Positions 45,678 to 55,382 are shown, numbered from the stretch's first letter. The stretch: 64,000 bases of DNA from an uncultured Paracoccaceae bacterium (GCA_947500005.1 CANMQJ010000016.1:62001-126000); one strand, 5' to 3'. Numbers and translations are program-made. Notes: generated by a model from the sequence alone, not told the origin.

Positions 45678-46286
45678 TCACCACAGGGTCTGCGCTGCCC
45701 GCCGCGGCCATTCCAGGTCGTATTCCGCACCACCCTCGGCGCCATCCGTCATCTCGGCTAGGATGTCGCCCGCGCTCGGCAGGTTCGCGCTCTCGTCCCC
45801 CGCCGTCCAGGTCCGGGCGCGCATCAAAGCGCGGGCGCACTGGAAATAGATCTCGCCGATCTCGACCACCGTGACCGTGGCGGGCTGCCGGCCCGCCTTC
45901 TCGAACCGCGTACGCAGATCGGCATCGGCCGTGAGGACCCCCCGCCCGTTCACCCGGACGCAATTCTCCGAGCCGGGCACCAGGAACAGAAGCGAGCAGC
46001 GCGGATCCCGCACGAGGTTGCGCAGCGCGTCCAGCCGGTTGTTGCCCCGCCAGTCCGGCAGCGCCAGCGTGCCGGGGTCAAGCTCCCTCACCACCGGTCC
46101 GTCATCGCCGCGCGGCGTGGCGTCGGTGCCCTCGGGGCCCACCGTCGACAGGATGCAAAGGCGCGACGCCATGATCCACCGCCGATAGGCCGGTGTCATC
46201 CGCCGCGCCACCTTGGACAAAGAGGCGGGCGGCGGCGTGCCATAATGCGACTCCAGCGCCTCGACCGTCTCGATCCGCTCCATCAC
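45678..46286 (-). CDS. pyridoxamine 5'-phosphate oxidase-like flavoprotein
   Basis: A 202-residue FMN-binding split-barrel protein of the PPOX type (MSMEG_1061-like): RWIMASRLCILSTVGPEGTDATPRGD opens the barrel, and SLLFLVPGSENCVRVNGRG gives the FMN-binding strand. The substrate is unknown. It converges with glk (three bases between stops), and its start overlaps the plsC stop (ATGA), so it is the tail of the ftsE-ftsX-plsC unit. Confidence 0.88.
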   Translation of the reverse strand: MMERIETVEALESHYGTPPPASLSKVARRMTPAYRRWIMASRLCILSTVGPEGTDATPRGDDGPVVRELDPGTLALPDWRGNNRLDALRNLVRDPRCSLLFLVPGSENCVRVNGRGVLTADADLRTRFEKAGRQPATVTVVEIGEIYFQCARALMRARTWTAGDESANLPSAGDILAEMTDGAEGGAEYDLEWPRRAAQTLW

Positions 46287-47008
46287 TGCCCCCGTCCTTC
46301 GGCGATCAGCGCATCCGAGCGGTCCTCGACCACCCGTTCCAGCCTGACCAGGAACTCGTCACGCGCCAGCCCCGGCGGAATGGGCTCCAGGAACTCCACC
46401 ACTGCCCGGCCCGGCCTGCGCAATATGCCCTTGCGCGGCCAGAACAGCCCCACATTCGTCGCCGCCGGCACGCAAGGATAGCCCAGCCCGCCATAGAGAA
46501 CCGCCGACCCCACCTTGTAGGCCAGCTTGGCACCCGGCGCGACGCGCGTGCCCTGCGGGTAGATGATCAGCTGACCGGGCTCCGAGAACTCGGCCGCCAC
46601 GTCCTGCACCATCTTGGCGATGGCCGCGCCCCGCCGCCCCCGGTCCACCGGAACGCAGCCCAGCCGCTTGGCGTAAAGCCCGATGATCGGCGTCCAGAGC
46701 AACTCTCGCTTCATGATGAATTTCGGATGCGGCACAGCGTCGAAGATCATCAGGATGTCCAGGAAAGACTGGTGCTTGGCCGCGATCACCACCTCGTCAC
46801 GCGGGGGCGTGCCGCGGATCTCGGGCCGGATTCCGATCATCAAGGGCATCGCGCGCAGAACCGAGCGGGCATAGACCTTGCAGGCGCGGCGCGCCCCCTC
46901 CTTGGCCAGGATCGCCCAGGGCAGGAAGACGATGCCAAGGATCAGCATCCAAATATAGATCAAAACCATGAAGATGACCGAGCGCAGGTACTGGATCGCG
47001 GTGAACAT
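46283..47008 (-). CDS. plsC: 1-acyl-sn-glycerol-3-phosphate acyltransferase (PlsC)
   Basis: Makes phosphatidic acid from lysophosphatidic acid at the inner membrane. The 241-residue protein has an N-terminal membrane segment (about 11-33), the H-x4-D motif in AAKHQSFLDILMIF, and later VPVDRGRRGAA and IYPQGTRVAPG blocks. The ATG at 47008 shares one base with the ftsX stop. Confidence 0.93.
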   Translation of the reverse strand: MFTAIQYLRSVIFMVLIYIWMLILGIVFLPWAILAKEGARRACKVYARSVLRAMPLMIGIRPEIRGTPPRDEVVIAAKHQSFLDILMIFDAVPHPKFIMKRELLWTPIIGLYAKRLGCVPVDRGRRGAAIAKMVQDVAAEFSEPGQLIIYPQGTRVAPGAKLAYKVGSAVLYGGLGYPCVPAATNVGLFWPRKGILRRPGRAVVEFLEPIPPGLARDEFLVRLERVVEDRSDALIAEGRGQ

Positions 47009-47907
47009 CAGCTCAGTTCCTTCAACACCCGCCGTGCGGCGGCCCATGTCGCGGCAAAGGCCACCAGCGCGCCCAGCGGCGGGATCAGCAGCGGGAACAA
47101 CCAGCCCAGCCCCCGGAATCCCAGGCCCGTCAGGAAGCCGCCCGCTTCGGACGCGTCGGGCAGCAGCATCACGCCGCCCATGCCCAGCGCCACGCCCACC
47201 GCCGCGCCGATCAGCGCGCGCAGGGTGAAACGGCGCACGAAGGCCCCGGCGATATAGCGGTCGAGCGCGCCCACCAGCCGCAGCACCTCGATCACCTGCG
47301 CATTGGCGGCCAGCGCCGCATTGGCCGCCAGCGTGATCATCGCCGCCGTCGCGCCCCCGATCAGCAGGATCGAGATCAGCGCCAGCCGGCGCAGCGAATT
47401 GGCCGCATCCACCAGCGGCGCGCGCCACCGGGTATGATCGTCCAGCACCGCGCCCGGCACCTCGGCCTGAAGCCGAAGGCGCAGCCCCGCCGCATCGTAA
47501 CCCGGCTCGCCCTCCACGATCTCGATCAGCTGGGGCACGGGCAGCGTGTCCAGCGGCAGTTCGGGACCGAACCAGGGAGCCAGCAAGGCCGCCTGCTCCT
47601 CGGCGCTCAGCGCGCGCGCCTGGGCCACGCCGGGCGTCTGGCGCAGGATCCTCAGCGCCGCCTCGGTCTGCGCGGCGCGCTGATCCCTCGGCGCGTTGAT
47701 GCGCAGCGTCGCGGCGCGGGCAAGCTCCTCGGCCCAGCGGTCGGCCAACCGCCCCGAGGCCAGCGACAGCGCCAGCGCGAAGACCGCCAGGAACGCCATC
47801 GCGCCGGACACGAAAAGGGTCAGCTGCGCCGTGAAGCCCGAGGGCGGCACCACGCGATCGGCCTGCTTGTCGCCCATGAGAAGGCTGCGGATCGTTCCCT
47901 TGCTCAC
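47008..47907 (-). CDS. ftsX: cell division permease FtsX
   Basis: Membrane partner of FtsE, which controls peptidoglycan hydrolysis at the division site. The 299 residues have an N-terminal helix (LTLFVSGAMAFLAVFALAL), a periplasmic loop and three C-terminal helices (LALISILLIGGATAAMITLA, then ALIGAAVGVALGMGG and a last pair). Overlaps of four bases with ftsE and one base with plsC show a coupled unit. Confidence 0.92.
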   Translation of the reverse strand: MSKGTIRSLLMGDKQADRVVPPSGFTAQLTLFVSGAMAFLAVFALALSLASGRLADRWAEELARAATLRINAPRDQRAAQTEAALRILRQTPGVAQARALSAEEQAALLAPWFGPELPLDTLPVPQLIEIVEGEPGYDAAGLRLRLQAEVPGAVLDDHTRWRAPLVDAANSLRRLALISILLIGGATAAMITLAANAALAANAQVIEVLRLVGALDRYIAGAFVRRFTLRALIGAAVGVALGMGGVMLLPDASEAGGFLTGLGFRGLGWLFPLLIPPLGALVAFAATWAAARRVLKELS

Positions 47908-48581
47908 AGGTCCGCCCCCGCCAGTTGCAGCCGCCGGTCCGAGATCCGCAGGACGCGCGCCTGCACCTGCGCCTTGGCGGCGCGGATCAGGCTCAGGTCA
48001 TGGGTGGCGATCAGCACCGTCTTGCCCATCCGGTTCAGCTCGACCAGCAATTGCAGCAGGCGTTGCGACATCTCCCAGTCCACGTTGCCCGTGGGCTCAT
48101 CGGCCAGAACGAGGTCCGGCGACATGATCACCGCACGCGCCAGCGCCGCCCTTTGCCGTTCGCCGCCCGACAGTTCCGGCGGCAGGGCATCGGCCCGCGA
48201 CGACAGCCCGACCCAGGCCATCAGCTCGCCCAGGTTTTCCGCCTCGCTGCGCGGATCGCGGCCCGAGACCATCAGCGGCAGCGCCACGTTCTCGGACACC
48301 GGCAGATGGTCGAGGAACCGGCAATCCTGGTGCACCACCCCGATCCGCCGCCGCATCAGCGCGGTCCGGTCACGGTCGAGACTGCGCATGTCCTGCTCAA
48401 AGGCCATGACCTGCCCCGAGGTCGGCTGAAGCGCCCCGTAGCAGAGCTTGAGCAGGGTGGTCTTGCCCGCCCCCGAGGGACCGGTGAGGAAGTGAAAGGA
48501 CCCCGGAGCAAGGCGCACGGAAACATCGCTCAGCAGCTCGCCGCCGCCATAGCTGTAGCCCACCTTGTCCAACTCGATCAC
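47904..48581 (-). CDS. ftsE: cell division ATP-binding protein FtsE
   Basis: ABC ATPase of the FtsEX complex, 225 residues. Walker A GPSGAGKTTLLKL, signature LSGGERQRAALARA and Walker B LVLADEPTGNVD are intact. It lies first in the minus-strand unit and is divergent from the zinc-ribbon gene across a 200-bp gap. Confidence 0.95.
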   Translation of the reverse strand: MIELDKVGYSYGGGELLSDVSVRLAPGSFHFLTGPSGAGKTTLLKLCYGALQPTSGQVMAFEQDMRSLDRDRTALMRRRIGVVHQDCRFLDHLPVSENVALPLMVSGRDPRSEAENLGELMAWVGLSSRADALPPELSGGERQRAALARAVIMSPDLVLADEPTGNVDWEMSQRLLQLLVELNRMGKTVLIATHDLSLIRAAKAQVQARVLRISDRRLQLAGADL

Positions 48582-48781
48582 GGGCCTGCCCCTTTGCGCT
48601 TCTGGCGCACTTCTTGCCCCATGCCCGCGGCGGTTTCAATGCCCGCGCGACCGGTTCGGCGACACCGGGACGCCACAGGCACGTGCCAACCGCCAAAACC
48701 CCTCTTTCCGCAATCCGGTCAACCGACTATGCTTCCCGGAAAAACAGGCAGTTGCGCGGGAAACGGGGGCCGGGAGGCAGT

Positions 48782-49576
48782 ATGCGTCTGACATGTCCGA
48801 ATTGCGGAGCCCAATACGAGGTCCCGCCCGAGGTGATCCCCACCGAGGGGCGCGACGTGCAATGCTCCAATTGCGGCGACACCTGGTTCCAGCCGCATCC
48901 CGACGCCGTCCAGGCAGGCGCCGCGCCCGACCGGGACACGCCCGAAGCCCCCGCCGAGGCACAGGATCGTCCCGAACCGGTTGACGAGGAGCTGCCCGAA
49001 ACGGAAACCGACGCGCCGCTTCCGCCCGAAACCGCGGCCCCTCCGCGCGAAATGGACCCCGCGATCTCGGACATCCTGCGCGAAGAGGCCGAGCGCGAGA
49101 AGCGCCTGCGCCGCACCGAGGCCGAGACACTGGAAACCCAGCCCGACCTGGGGCTCGACGACCCCGGTACCGAGGAACCCGCACGCCGCGCCCGCGAAGC
49201 CCGCTCGCGCATGGCCGCAATCCGGGGCGAGGCGCCGCCCGCAGGGCCGGCGGCGGGCAGCGAGACCGCCTCGCGCCGCGAGCTCCTTCCCGATATCGAA
49301 GAGATCAATTCGAGCCTGCGCAACAACGGCGATGCCCGCCCGCGCGATGTTCAGCCCGTCCGCCCCGAGACGAGATCCCGCTCCGGCGGCGGCTTCCTGC
49401 GCGGCTTCTCCATCGTGGTGATCCTCGGCGCGGTGCTCTACCTGCTCTATGCCAACGCGCCGCAGATCGCACAAACCATCCCCCAGGCCGACCCGATGCT
49501 CAGCGCCTATGTCGCGCTGGTCGATCAGGGCCGGCTCTGGCTGGATACCACCCTTGGCCCCGCTTTGGGACAGTGA
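48782..49576 (+). CDS. zinc-ribbon membrane protein
   Basis: A 264-residue protein with an N-terminal MJ0042-type zinc ribbon (CPNCGAQYEVPPEVIP, then CSNCGDTW), a long acidic and proline-rich linker, and one C-terminal helix (GFSIVVILGAVLYLLYANA). GGGAGGCAGT precedes the ATG. Divergence from ftsE is an arrangement I recall from rhodobacters, suggesting a link to envelope or division, but no function is proven. Confidence 0.88.
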   Translation: MRLTCPNCGAQYEVPPEVIPTEGRDVQCSNCGDTWFQPHPDAVQAGAAPDRDTPEAPAEAQDRPEPVDEELPETETDAPLPPETAAPPREMDPAISDILREEAEREKRLRRTEAETLETQPDLGLDDPGTEEPARRAREARSRMAAIRGEAPPAGPAAGSETASRRELLPDIEEINSSLRNNGDARPRDVQPVRPETRSRSGGGFLRGFSIVVILGAVLYLLYANAPQIAQTIPQADPMLSAYVALVDQGRLWLDTTLGPALGQ

Positions 49577-49715
49577 CACGCCCATCGGGTCGCCCCTGGT
49601 CCGCCAGCAGAAGGAGATTTATGCGCTGAGGCAATGATCGAACCGCACAGAGCGGTCGCGCCCGGCATCGCCGTGATGCCGTACCCTTTCGCATTTCTCA
49701 GTCTTTGGGGGTCTC

Positions 49716-50165
49716 ATGACAGACCAGAAACCAACGAGCCGTCCGTTCGAGACGGCGGACACCGAACGCCTGTCGACCATCTGACTCGACGGATCCCGTA
49801 TCGCACATGCCTTCATCGGAGAGCAGCGGCTCCTCCGGCAACAGCGATTGATCGAAGACAAATACCTGCCCATGGCCGAAACCTGGGTCGCCTGCCACGG
49901 GAAGGAACCCGTGGGCTTCATCAGCCTTCTCGACAGTTTCGTCGGCGGGCTTTTCGTGGCACTGGAGCACCAGGGTTGCGGGATCGGTCGCACGCTCGTA
50001 ACCCGCGCCGCGCAGCGCAAGGGCGCGCTTTCGGTAGAGGTCTATACCCGGAACCGGGACGCGTTCCCGTTTTACCTGGCCTTGGGCTTTCGCGAAATTT
50101 CTCGCAGGCCCAGCGATGACGAAGGTCTGCCCTTCGAACTGGCGCTGCTGCGCAGGGACGGCTGA
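49716..50165 (+). pseudogene. GNAT acetyltransferase gene with in-frame TGA
   Basis: The ATG at 49716 opens MTDQKPTSRPFETADTERLS and hits TGA at 49782; the same frame then continues for 127 codons with a typical GNAT domain: QGCGIGRTLVTRAAQ is acetyl-CoA motif A and AFPFYLALGFREI is motif B. If the TGA were TGG, the joined protein would be about 149 residues, normal for the family. So this is probably a nonsense-inactivated gene, or a shorter protein restarting at a TTG (49848) or ATG (49872). A sequencing error is also possible. Confidence 0.7.
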
Positions 50166-50171
50166 TGTCTC

Positions 50172-50197
50172 ACCGGGCGGCGCACGCGCTGCCCGGT
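50172..50197. terminator. hairpin between GNAT and DUF4175 genes
   Basis: ACCGGGC (50172-50178) pairs with GCCCGGT (50191-50197). The loop core GGCGCACGCGCT resembles the mdh terminator loop. It lies just after the GNAT stop, in the gap between converging genes. Confidence 0.55.
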
Positions 50198-50214
50198 CAC
50201 CTGCGCCGCCACGC

Positions 50215-52815
50215 TCAGAACCGGTCGAGCAGCCGCTTGAGGTAATCCAGCTCGATCTTCGGGCGCTCGCTGTCGCCGGTGCGCCTGCGGATCTCGTCCA
50301 GCAACTCGCGCGCGCGGCGGTAGACGTCCTCGCCCGGAAGCAGGTTCTCATCCGTCCCGACCGACCCCATCGACCCCGGCTCGCGGCCTAGCGGGTCGCG
50401 GTTCTGCGCGCGCATGTCGCCCTCCTGCGTGCCCTGGCCGGGCTGGCCCTGCTGCTGCGCCATCGCCTCGCCCAGCGAGCGCATTCCTTCGCGCAGCGCC
50501 TCCATCGCCTCGGATTGCCGGTCGATCGCCTCGGCCAGGTCCTCGCCGCGCAGCGCCTCCTCGGCGCCTTCCATCGCGCGGCCGGCCCGGTCCAGCGCGT
50601 CGCGCGCCGCGTCCCCCTCGGGCGTTCCCTGACCGGGCAGCGCGCCCTGCTGGCGGCGCAACTCGTCGCGCAGCGCCTGCTGACGGTCGGCCAGCGAGCC
50701 TTCGCCGGGCTGGCCCTGCTGGCCCTGCTGGTTGTTGCCCTGGCCCTGGCCATTCTGGCCCTCGTGACTCTGGCCGCGGCCCTGCCCGCCCTGCTGGCCC
50801 TCGTTCTGCTGGCTCTGGCCGGATTGGGCGCCTGGGTTGAACTGCTCCTGCAAGTCGCGGAAGGCCTGATCGCTCAGCCCCTGCTGGTTGCGCAGCGTCT
50901 CGGCCAGCCCCTCCATCGCCTGCTGCCCCTCGGACTGGCCACCCTGGCCCTGTCCTTGCGTGACGCGCATGTTCTCCATCATCTGCTGAAGCTGCTGCAG
51001 CGCCTCCTGCGCCTCGGCCATGCGGCCCTGCTCCATCAACTCCTGGATACGGTCCATCATGCGTTGCAGGTCGTCCTGCGTCATCTGCATGGCCTCGCCA
51101 TTCTGGGCCTGCTGTTGCTGGTCGCCCTGCTCGCCGTCCTGCTGGGCCTGACGCGACAGCTGTTGCAGATACTCGTTCGTCGCCTCGCGCAACTCCTGCA
51201 TCAGATCGGCGATCTCCTGGTCGCTGGCGCCGTTCCGCATCGCCTCGGACAGCCGCTCCTGCGCGCGGCGCAGCCGCTCCAGCGCATCCGCCAGCGTGCC
51301 CTCCTCCAGCAGGATGGCCAGATCCCACAGCGCCTGCGCGATCTCCTCCTGCTGCTCGGCCTTCAGACCGCCGCCATATTCGGTAAAGGCCTCCAGCCGC
51401 CGCAGGATCACGCGCAGCCGCAGATACGCGGTTTCCGAGCGGAACACGTCCTCGGGCTTGTACGACACCGCCCGCAGAACCTGCGAAACGCGCCGCGCGT
51501 TGTCACGCGACCACAGCAGGTCGCGGCGCTGCTCGATCACCGCAGCCGCCAGCGGATCGAAGAACCGGCGCCCGGCCAGCATCGTGGCAAAGGGGGCCGC
51601 CTCGCCCAGGTTTCCGGCCGCATCCTCGGCAGTGAACTCCATCGTCACCGGAAGGTTCGCCCAAGGGTGCTGCGAGAAATCCTCGATCAGCGTCTCGGTG
51701 AACTCGCGCCGGTCGCCCGCGATGGGCAGCGGCAGCGCCAACTCGATCGGCTCGCGCGGATCGGGGTCGATGGCCAGACCGTGACGACGATCAAGCATGT
51801 CCATGTCCAGCGTGATCCGGACCGAACCGCCCGTCACCCCGTAATCGTCCGAGGCGCTGAAGGGCAGCGTCATCCGCCCCGCCGCCTCGGTCTCGGCCAC
51901 GCCGGTCACGGCGATCTCGGGCGTGCGGTCGGGGCGCACCGCGATGGCCCAGTCCCGCCCGCCGGGGCCATTGATGCTCAGCGTGCCGCCCTGCCGGATG
52001 GCAAAGGGCTCCTCGGGGTCCGCCAATTGCTCGACCGGGCGGCCCGAGACGCTTTCCTCCAGCGTCAGTTCGCCCGACTGGCCATAAAAGCGCAGCGTGA
52101 CGGTGCTGCCCACCGGCACATCGATTCCCTCTGCCTTCTGGTCGGCAAGGTAGAGCGTGGGCTTGCCCGTGTAGCGCGGCGGCGCGATCCAGCCCTCCCA
52201 GGCCGGGCCGGAAGCGGCGGTCGCGGCGCCCGGTGCCATGTCGCCCACCGACCCCACCCTCCAGAGCGAGCCGAAAAGCAGACCCACGGCCAGCACCAGC
52301 AAGGCCACGTAACGCAAGGCGAACGGATCGCGGGCGGCAAGCTTCAGGTCGGGCTGCACGGGCCGTGCGGCCTGCGCGCGCGCGGCCATCCGCGCCTGGT
52401 GGGCGCGCCAGACGGCGACAGAATCCGCATCCGTCCCGCCAATCGCCTGATCGTCCATCAAGGCGCGGATCGGCCGGCCCGGCAGCGTCTCGTCGAGCCG
52501 CGACAGAACCTCGGCCTCGCGCGGCCAGCGGAATCCGCGCAGCCCCCAGGCCAGCGACACCAGCGCCCCGATCCCCGCCATGGCGCCCAGCGCCCATACG
52601 GCTTCGACGGCGATCTGGTCCTGCACACCCAGCATCAGCGCACCCAGCGTCGCGGCGATGACGGCAAAAAGCGGCCAGAACCGCCGCGACATCCGCTCCG
52701 AGAACATGCCAAGCCGGGTCAGCCAAAGCGTCCGGCGCGGGATGGGCAGGGTGCGGGGATCTGTCTTGTTCAACCTGTCGGGCAACACGGGCCTCCTGAC
52801 GGCCCGCGCGCTCAT
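50215..52815 (-). CDS. DUF4175 / TIGR02302 membrane protein
   Basis: A large (866-residue) protein with hydrophobic helices near residues 45-95 and 165-185, then a beta-rich periplasmic-looking part (YTGKPTLYLADQKAEGI). A Gln/Gly-rich stretch of about 150-200 residues follows (GQGNNQQGQQGQPGEG and similar), ending in a charged helical tail (LLDEIRRRTGDSERPKIEL). This fits the TIGR02302 family, of unknown function, seen beside lysA in alphaproteobacteria. The ATG at 52815 almost abuts the lysA stop. The low-complexity region may vary in length. Confidence 0.85.
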   Translation of the reverse strand: MSARAVRRPVLPDRLNKTDPRTLPIPRRTLWLTRLGMFSERMSRRFWPLFAVIAATLGALMLGVQDQIAVEAVWALGAMAGIGALVSLAWGLRGFRWPREAEVLSRLDETLPGRPIRALMDDQAIGGTDADSVAVWRAHQARMAARAQAARPVQPDLKLAARDPFALRYVALLVLAVGLLFGSLWRVGSVGDMAPGAATAASGPAWEGWIAPPRYTGKPTLYLADQKAEGIDVPVGSTVTLRFYGQSGELTLEESVSGRPVEQLADPEEPFAIRQGGTLSINGPGGRDWAIAVRPDRTPEIAVTGVAETEAAGRMTLPFSASDDYGVTGGSVRITLDMDMLDRRHGLAIDPDPREPIELALPLPIAGDRREFTETLIEDFSQHPWANLPVTMEFTAEDAAGNLGEAAPFATMLAGRRFFDPLAAAVIEQRRDLLWSRDNARRVSQVLRAVSYKPEDVFRSETAYLRLRVILRRLEAFTEYGGGLKAEQQEEIAQALWDLAILLEEGTLADALERLRRAQERLSEAMRNGASDQEIADLMQELREATNEYLQQLSRQAQQDGEQGDQQQQAQNGEAMQMTQDDLQRMMDRIQELMEQGRMAEAQEALQQLQQMMENMRVTQGQGQGGQSEGQQAMEGLAETLRNQQGLSDQAFRDLQEQFNPGAQSGQSQQNEGQQGGQGRGQSHEGQNGQGQGNNQQGQQGQPGEGSLADRQQALRDELRRQQGALPGQGTPEGDAARDALDRAGRAMEGAEEALRGEDLAEAIDRQSEAMEALREGMRSLGEAMAQQQGQPGQGTQEGDMRAQNRDPLGREPGSMGSVGTDENLLPGEDVYRRARELLDEIRRRTGDSERPKIELDYLKRLLDRF

Positions 52816-52819
52816 CGCG

Positions 52820-54085
52820 TCAGAGCCATTCGGGGATGGTATCGCGATTTATGATCTCGTCAAAGGTCGGGCGTGAGCGGATAACCGCGAATTGATCCCC
52901 ATGCACCAGAACCTCCGGGATCAGGGGCCGCGTATTGTACTCGCTGGACATCACCGCGCCATAGGCCCCGGCGCTGCGGAAAGCGACCAGGTCACCCGGC
53001 CCGACCGGCGGCATCGCGCGCTGCCGGGCAAAGGTATCGCCCGTCTCGCAGACCGGACCCACGATGTCATAGACACGCGTCTCGACCCCCGGCTCGGGTT
53101 CGATCACCGGATCGATATCGTGATGGGCGTCATACATGGCCGGCCGGATCAGGTCGTTCATCGCCGCGTCGAGGATCAGGAAATCGCGCCCCTCCCCCTC
53201 CTTGAGGTAGATCACGCGGCTGACCAGCAGCCCCGCATTGCCCGCGATCAGCCGGCCCGGCTCGATCTCGATCTCGCAGCCCAGATGCCCCAGTTCCTCC
53301 TTGATCATCGCGCCGTATTCGACGGGCAGCGGCGGCGCCTCGTTGGAGCGGGTATAGGGGATGCCCAAACCCCCGCCCAGATCCAGCCGCCTTATGTCAT
53401 GCCCCTCGGCACGTAGCCGCCCGGTCAGCTCGGCCACCTTGCGATAGGCTTGCCGGAACGGCTCCAGGTCGGTCAGCTGCGATCCGATATGCACGTCGAT
53501 GCCGACCACCTCGATCCCCGGCAGCGCCGCGGCGTGGGCATAGACCTGCGGCGCGCGCGAGATCGGGATGCCGAACTTGTTCTCCGACTTGCCGGTGGCG
53601 ATCTTGGCATGGGTCTTGGCATCCACGTCCGGGTTCACCCGCACGGTGATCGGCGCCACGACTCCCAGTTCCTGCGCGACGGCGCTCAGAACCTCCATCT
53701 CGGGCTCCGACTCGACGTTGAACTGCCGGATGCCGCCGGTCAGCGCCACGCGGATCTCCTCGGCCGTCTTGCCCACGCCCGAGAAGACGATCCTCTCCCC
53801 CGGCACGCCCGCCGCCCGCGCCCGCAGGTACTCGCCCTGGCTGACGACATCCATCCCCGCCCCCGCCTGCGCCAGCGTGCGCAGGATGGCCTGGTTGCTC
53901 GCCGCCTTCATCGCGTAGCAGACAAGGTGATCGACCCCCTCCAGCGCCTCGTCGAACAGCCGGAAATGCCTCAGCAGCGTGGCCGTGGAATAGACGTAGA
54001 ACGGCGTGCCGACACTGGCCGCGATCTCGGCGACGGGAACGTCCTCGGCGTAAAGCGCGCCGTCGCGATAAAGAAAATGGTCCAT
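52820..54085 (-). CDS. lysA: diaminopimelate decarboxylase
   Basis: Last step of lysine synthesis, PLP-dependent decarboxylation of meso-diaminopimelate. The 421 residues place the PLP lysine at K60 (HLVCYAMKAASNQ). LDLGGGLGIPY, the EPGRLIAGNAG phosphate loop and GPVCETGDTFA late in the chain are also present. Spacing to DUF4175 is five bases. Upstream is an island that separates it from argH. Confidence 0.96.
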   Translation of the reverse strand: MDHFLYRDGALYAEDVPVAEIAASVGTPFYVYSTATLLRHFRLFDEALEGVDHLVCYAMKAASNQAILRTLAQAGAGMDVVSQGEYLRARAAGVPGERIVFSGVGKTAEEIRVALTGGIRQFNVESEPEMEVLSAVAQELGVVAPITVRVNPDVDAKTHAKIATGKSENKFGIPISRAPQVYAHAAALPGIEVVGIDVHIGSQLTDLEPFRQAYRKVAELTGRLRAEGHDIRRLDLGGGLGIPYTRSNEAPPLPVEYGAMIKEELGHLGCEIEIEPGRLIAGNAGLLVSRVIYLKEGEGRDFLILDAAMNDLIRPAMYDAHHDIDPVIEPEPGVETRVYDIVGPVCETGDTFARQRAMPPVGPGDLVAFRSAGAYGAVMSSEYNTRPLIPEVLVHGDQFAVIRSRPTFDEIINRDTIPEWL

Positions 54086-54115
54086 GAGGCGCCCGGTCCT
54101 GAAAGAATGTGCCGA

Positions 54116-54439
54116 TCAACGGCTCGCTTCATGCCGCAGACGCAGGAAGAGGTAAAGCGGCAACCCGCAGCTGACCCCGATGCAGAATGTCGCCGGGATC
54201 GCCAGCAGGTCCAGCCAGCGCCGCCGTGGCACAGCCTCGGCCAGGATCCAGACGGTCAGCGCGACGGCCGCAATGGTCAGGTCCCAGAACAGCCCCGTGG
54301 TGGCGGCGTTGACCTTCCACGCGGCCACCATCGCGCCAAGGTCATAGCCGTTCTCGCCGAACCAGGCCAGGAACCAGCTCATCGGATGCACCGCCCCCCA
54401 GATCGCGAGGGCGAGAAAGATCAGGCGCAGAACGGACAT
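54116..54439 (-). CDS. DUF2834 small membrane protein
   Basis: A 107-residue protein with three to four helices and the DUF2834 look: RLIFLALAIWGAVHPMSWFL then AAVALTVWILAEA and a basic end. AGGAGA at six bases from the ATG at 54439 selects that start over a GTG six bases earlier. Function unknown. It lies 30 bp upstream of lysA on the same strand. Confidence 0.8.
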   Translation of the reverse strand: MSVLRLIFLALAIWGAVHPMSWFLAWFGENGYDLGAMVAAWKVNAATTGLFWDLTIAAVALTVWILAEAVPRRRWLDLLAIPATFCIGVSCGLPLYLFLRLRHEASR

Positions 54440-54500
54440 GGACACTCTCCTTTGCCGGGGCAGCTAGCGCAGGCGCCGCGCCTCGCAAGTACGCATGCCC

Positions 54501-55382
54501 TCAGACGTCGTAGGGGATGCCCAGCTGCTTGAGGCTCGCAATCCACATCTCGCCCATGATCCGGGCATATTCGGGCTCATAGCGTTCCTTGCCGTTGTTC
54601 GGCACCGGTGTCGCCTCTCCGAACAGCACGCCGCGCGTGCTGGAATACATGTCGAGCCGAACGAAGGAGACATCGGTGATCGCCATGAACTCCTCCGAGA
54701 CCCTGATGATCTCGTCGAAATCGGCGGGCTTCTCCAGCTCCACCGCCGGGTCCTTGTTCACGCCGAGGCGGATGTTGCCCAGCCTCTCCCCGGCCGCGTC
54801 GTAAAAGGCGAAGGCCCATTTCGACTTGGGAAGGTAGATGGGCGCATAGCGCTGCATGACCATGGCGATGCCCGTCTTGAAGGCATAGACCTTGTAATCC
54901 AGCGGCACGTCATAGCCCATGCTGTCGATGACATACTCCTCCAGCAGAACCTTGTCGCGCAGGGCATGGCCCGCCTGCTGTGTCCCGCGCACGCGTTTGT
55001 AGTCCGCGACAAGCTCTTCGATATTGGCGAAGGCTCGTTTGTGCATATGGCAATAGAACGTACCGTCCGGCTTTGTCTCGATCAGGTAGACCCCCGAAGA
55101 GCTGTGTCCCACCACGGGTTTTATCACGCAACGGGCCGGCAGGTTTTCGTCGAGGATATCGTCGATGGTGTCCAGGGTCTTGTTCCCCACGACCGGAAAA
55201 CCATACGCAGCCGCGTACTCATACGCACTGTTCTTGAGGTTGATCTTGCGCAGCAGCGCCATTTCCTTCTGGATTTCCGGCGCAAGCGAGTTGTTGTTGT
55301 TCCTCGGCATCGCCTGCTCCCAGTACTTCCGCCGCAGCCAAAGAAGGCGGTTGTAGGAGTCGGCGTCGTTCGTTTCCGTCAT
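54501..55382 (-). CDS. ATP-grasp (TupA-like) protein
   Basis: A 293-residue protein resembling the TupA-like ATP-grasp family, used in teichuronopeptide and surface-polymer synthesis. Evidence: an ATP-grasp lysine strand (ARCVIKPVVGHSSSGVYLIE), LLEEYVIDSMGYDVPLDYKVY in the middle, and a metal-site ending VSFVRLDMYSSTRGVLFGEA. By eye, codon third positions are less GC-rich than in lysA and argH. The ATG at 55382 is preferred over a TTG at 55388. Together with the hydrolase-like and methyltransferase genes next door it forms a likely surface-polymer island. Confidence 0.8.
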   Translation of the reverse strand: MTETNDADSYNRLLWLRRKYWEQAMPRNNNNSLAPEIQKEMALLRKINLKNSAYEYAAAYGFPVVGNKTLDTIDDILDENLPARCVIKPVVGHSSSGVYLIETKPDGTFYCHMHKRAFANIEELVADYKRVRGTQQAGHALRDKVLLEEYVIDSMGYDVPLDYKVYAFKTGIAMVMQRYAPIYLPKSKWAFAFYDAAGERLGNIRLGVNKDPAVELEKPADFDEIIRVSEEFMAITDVSFVRLDMYSSTRGVLFGEATPVPNNGKERYEPEYARIMGEMWIASLKQLGIPYDV

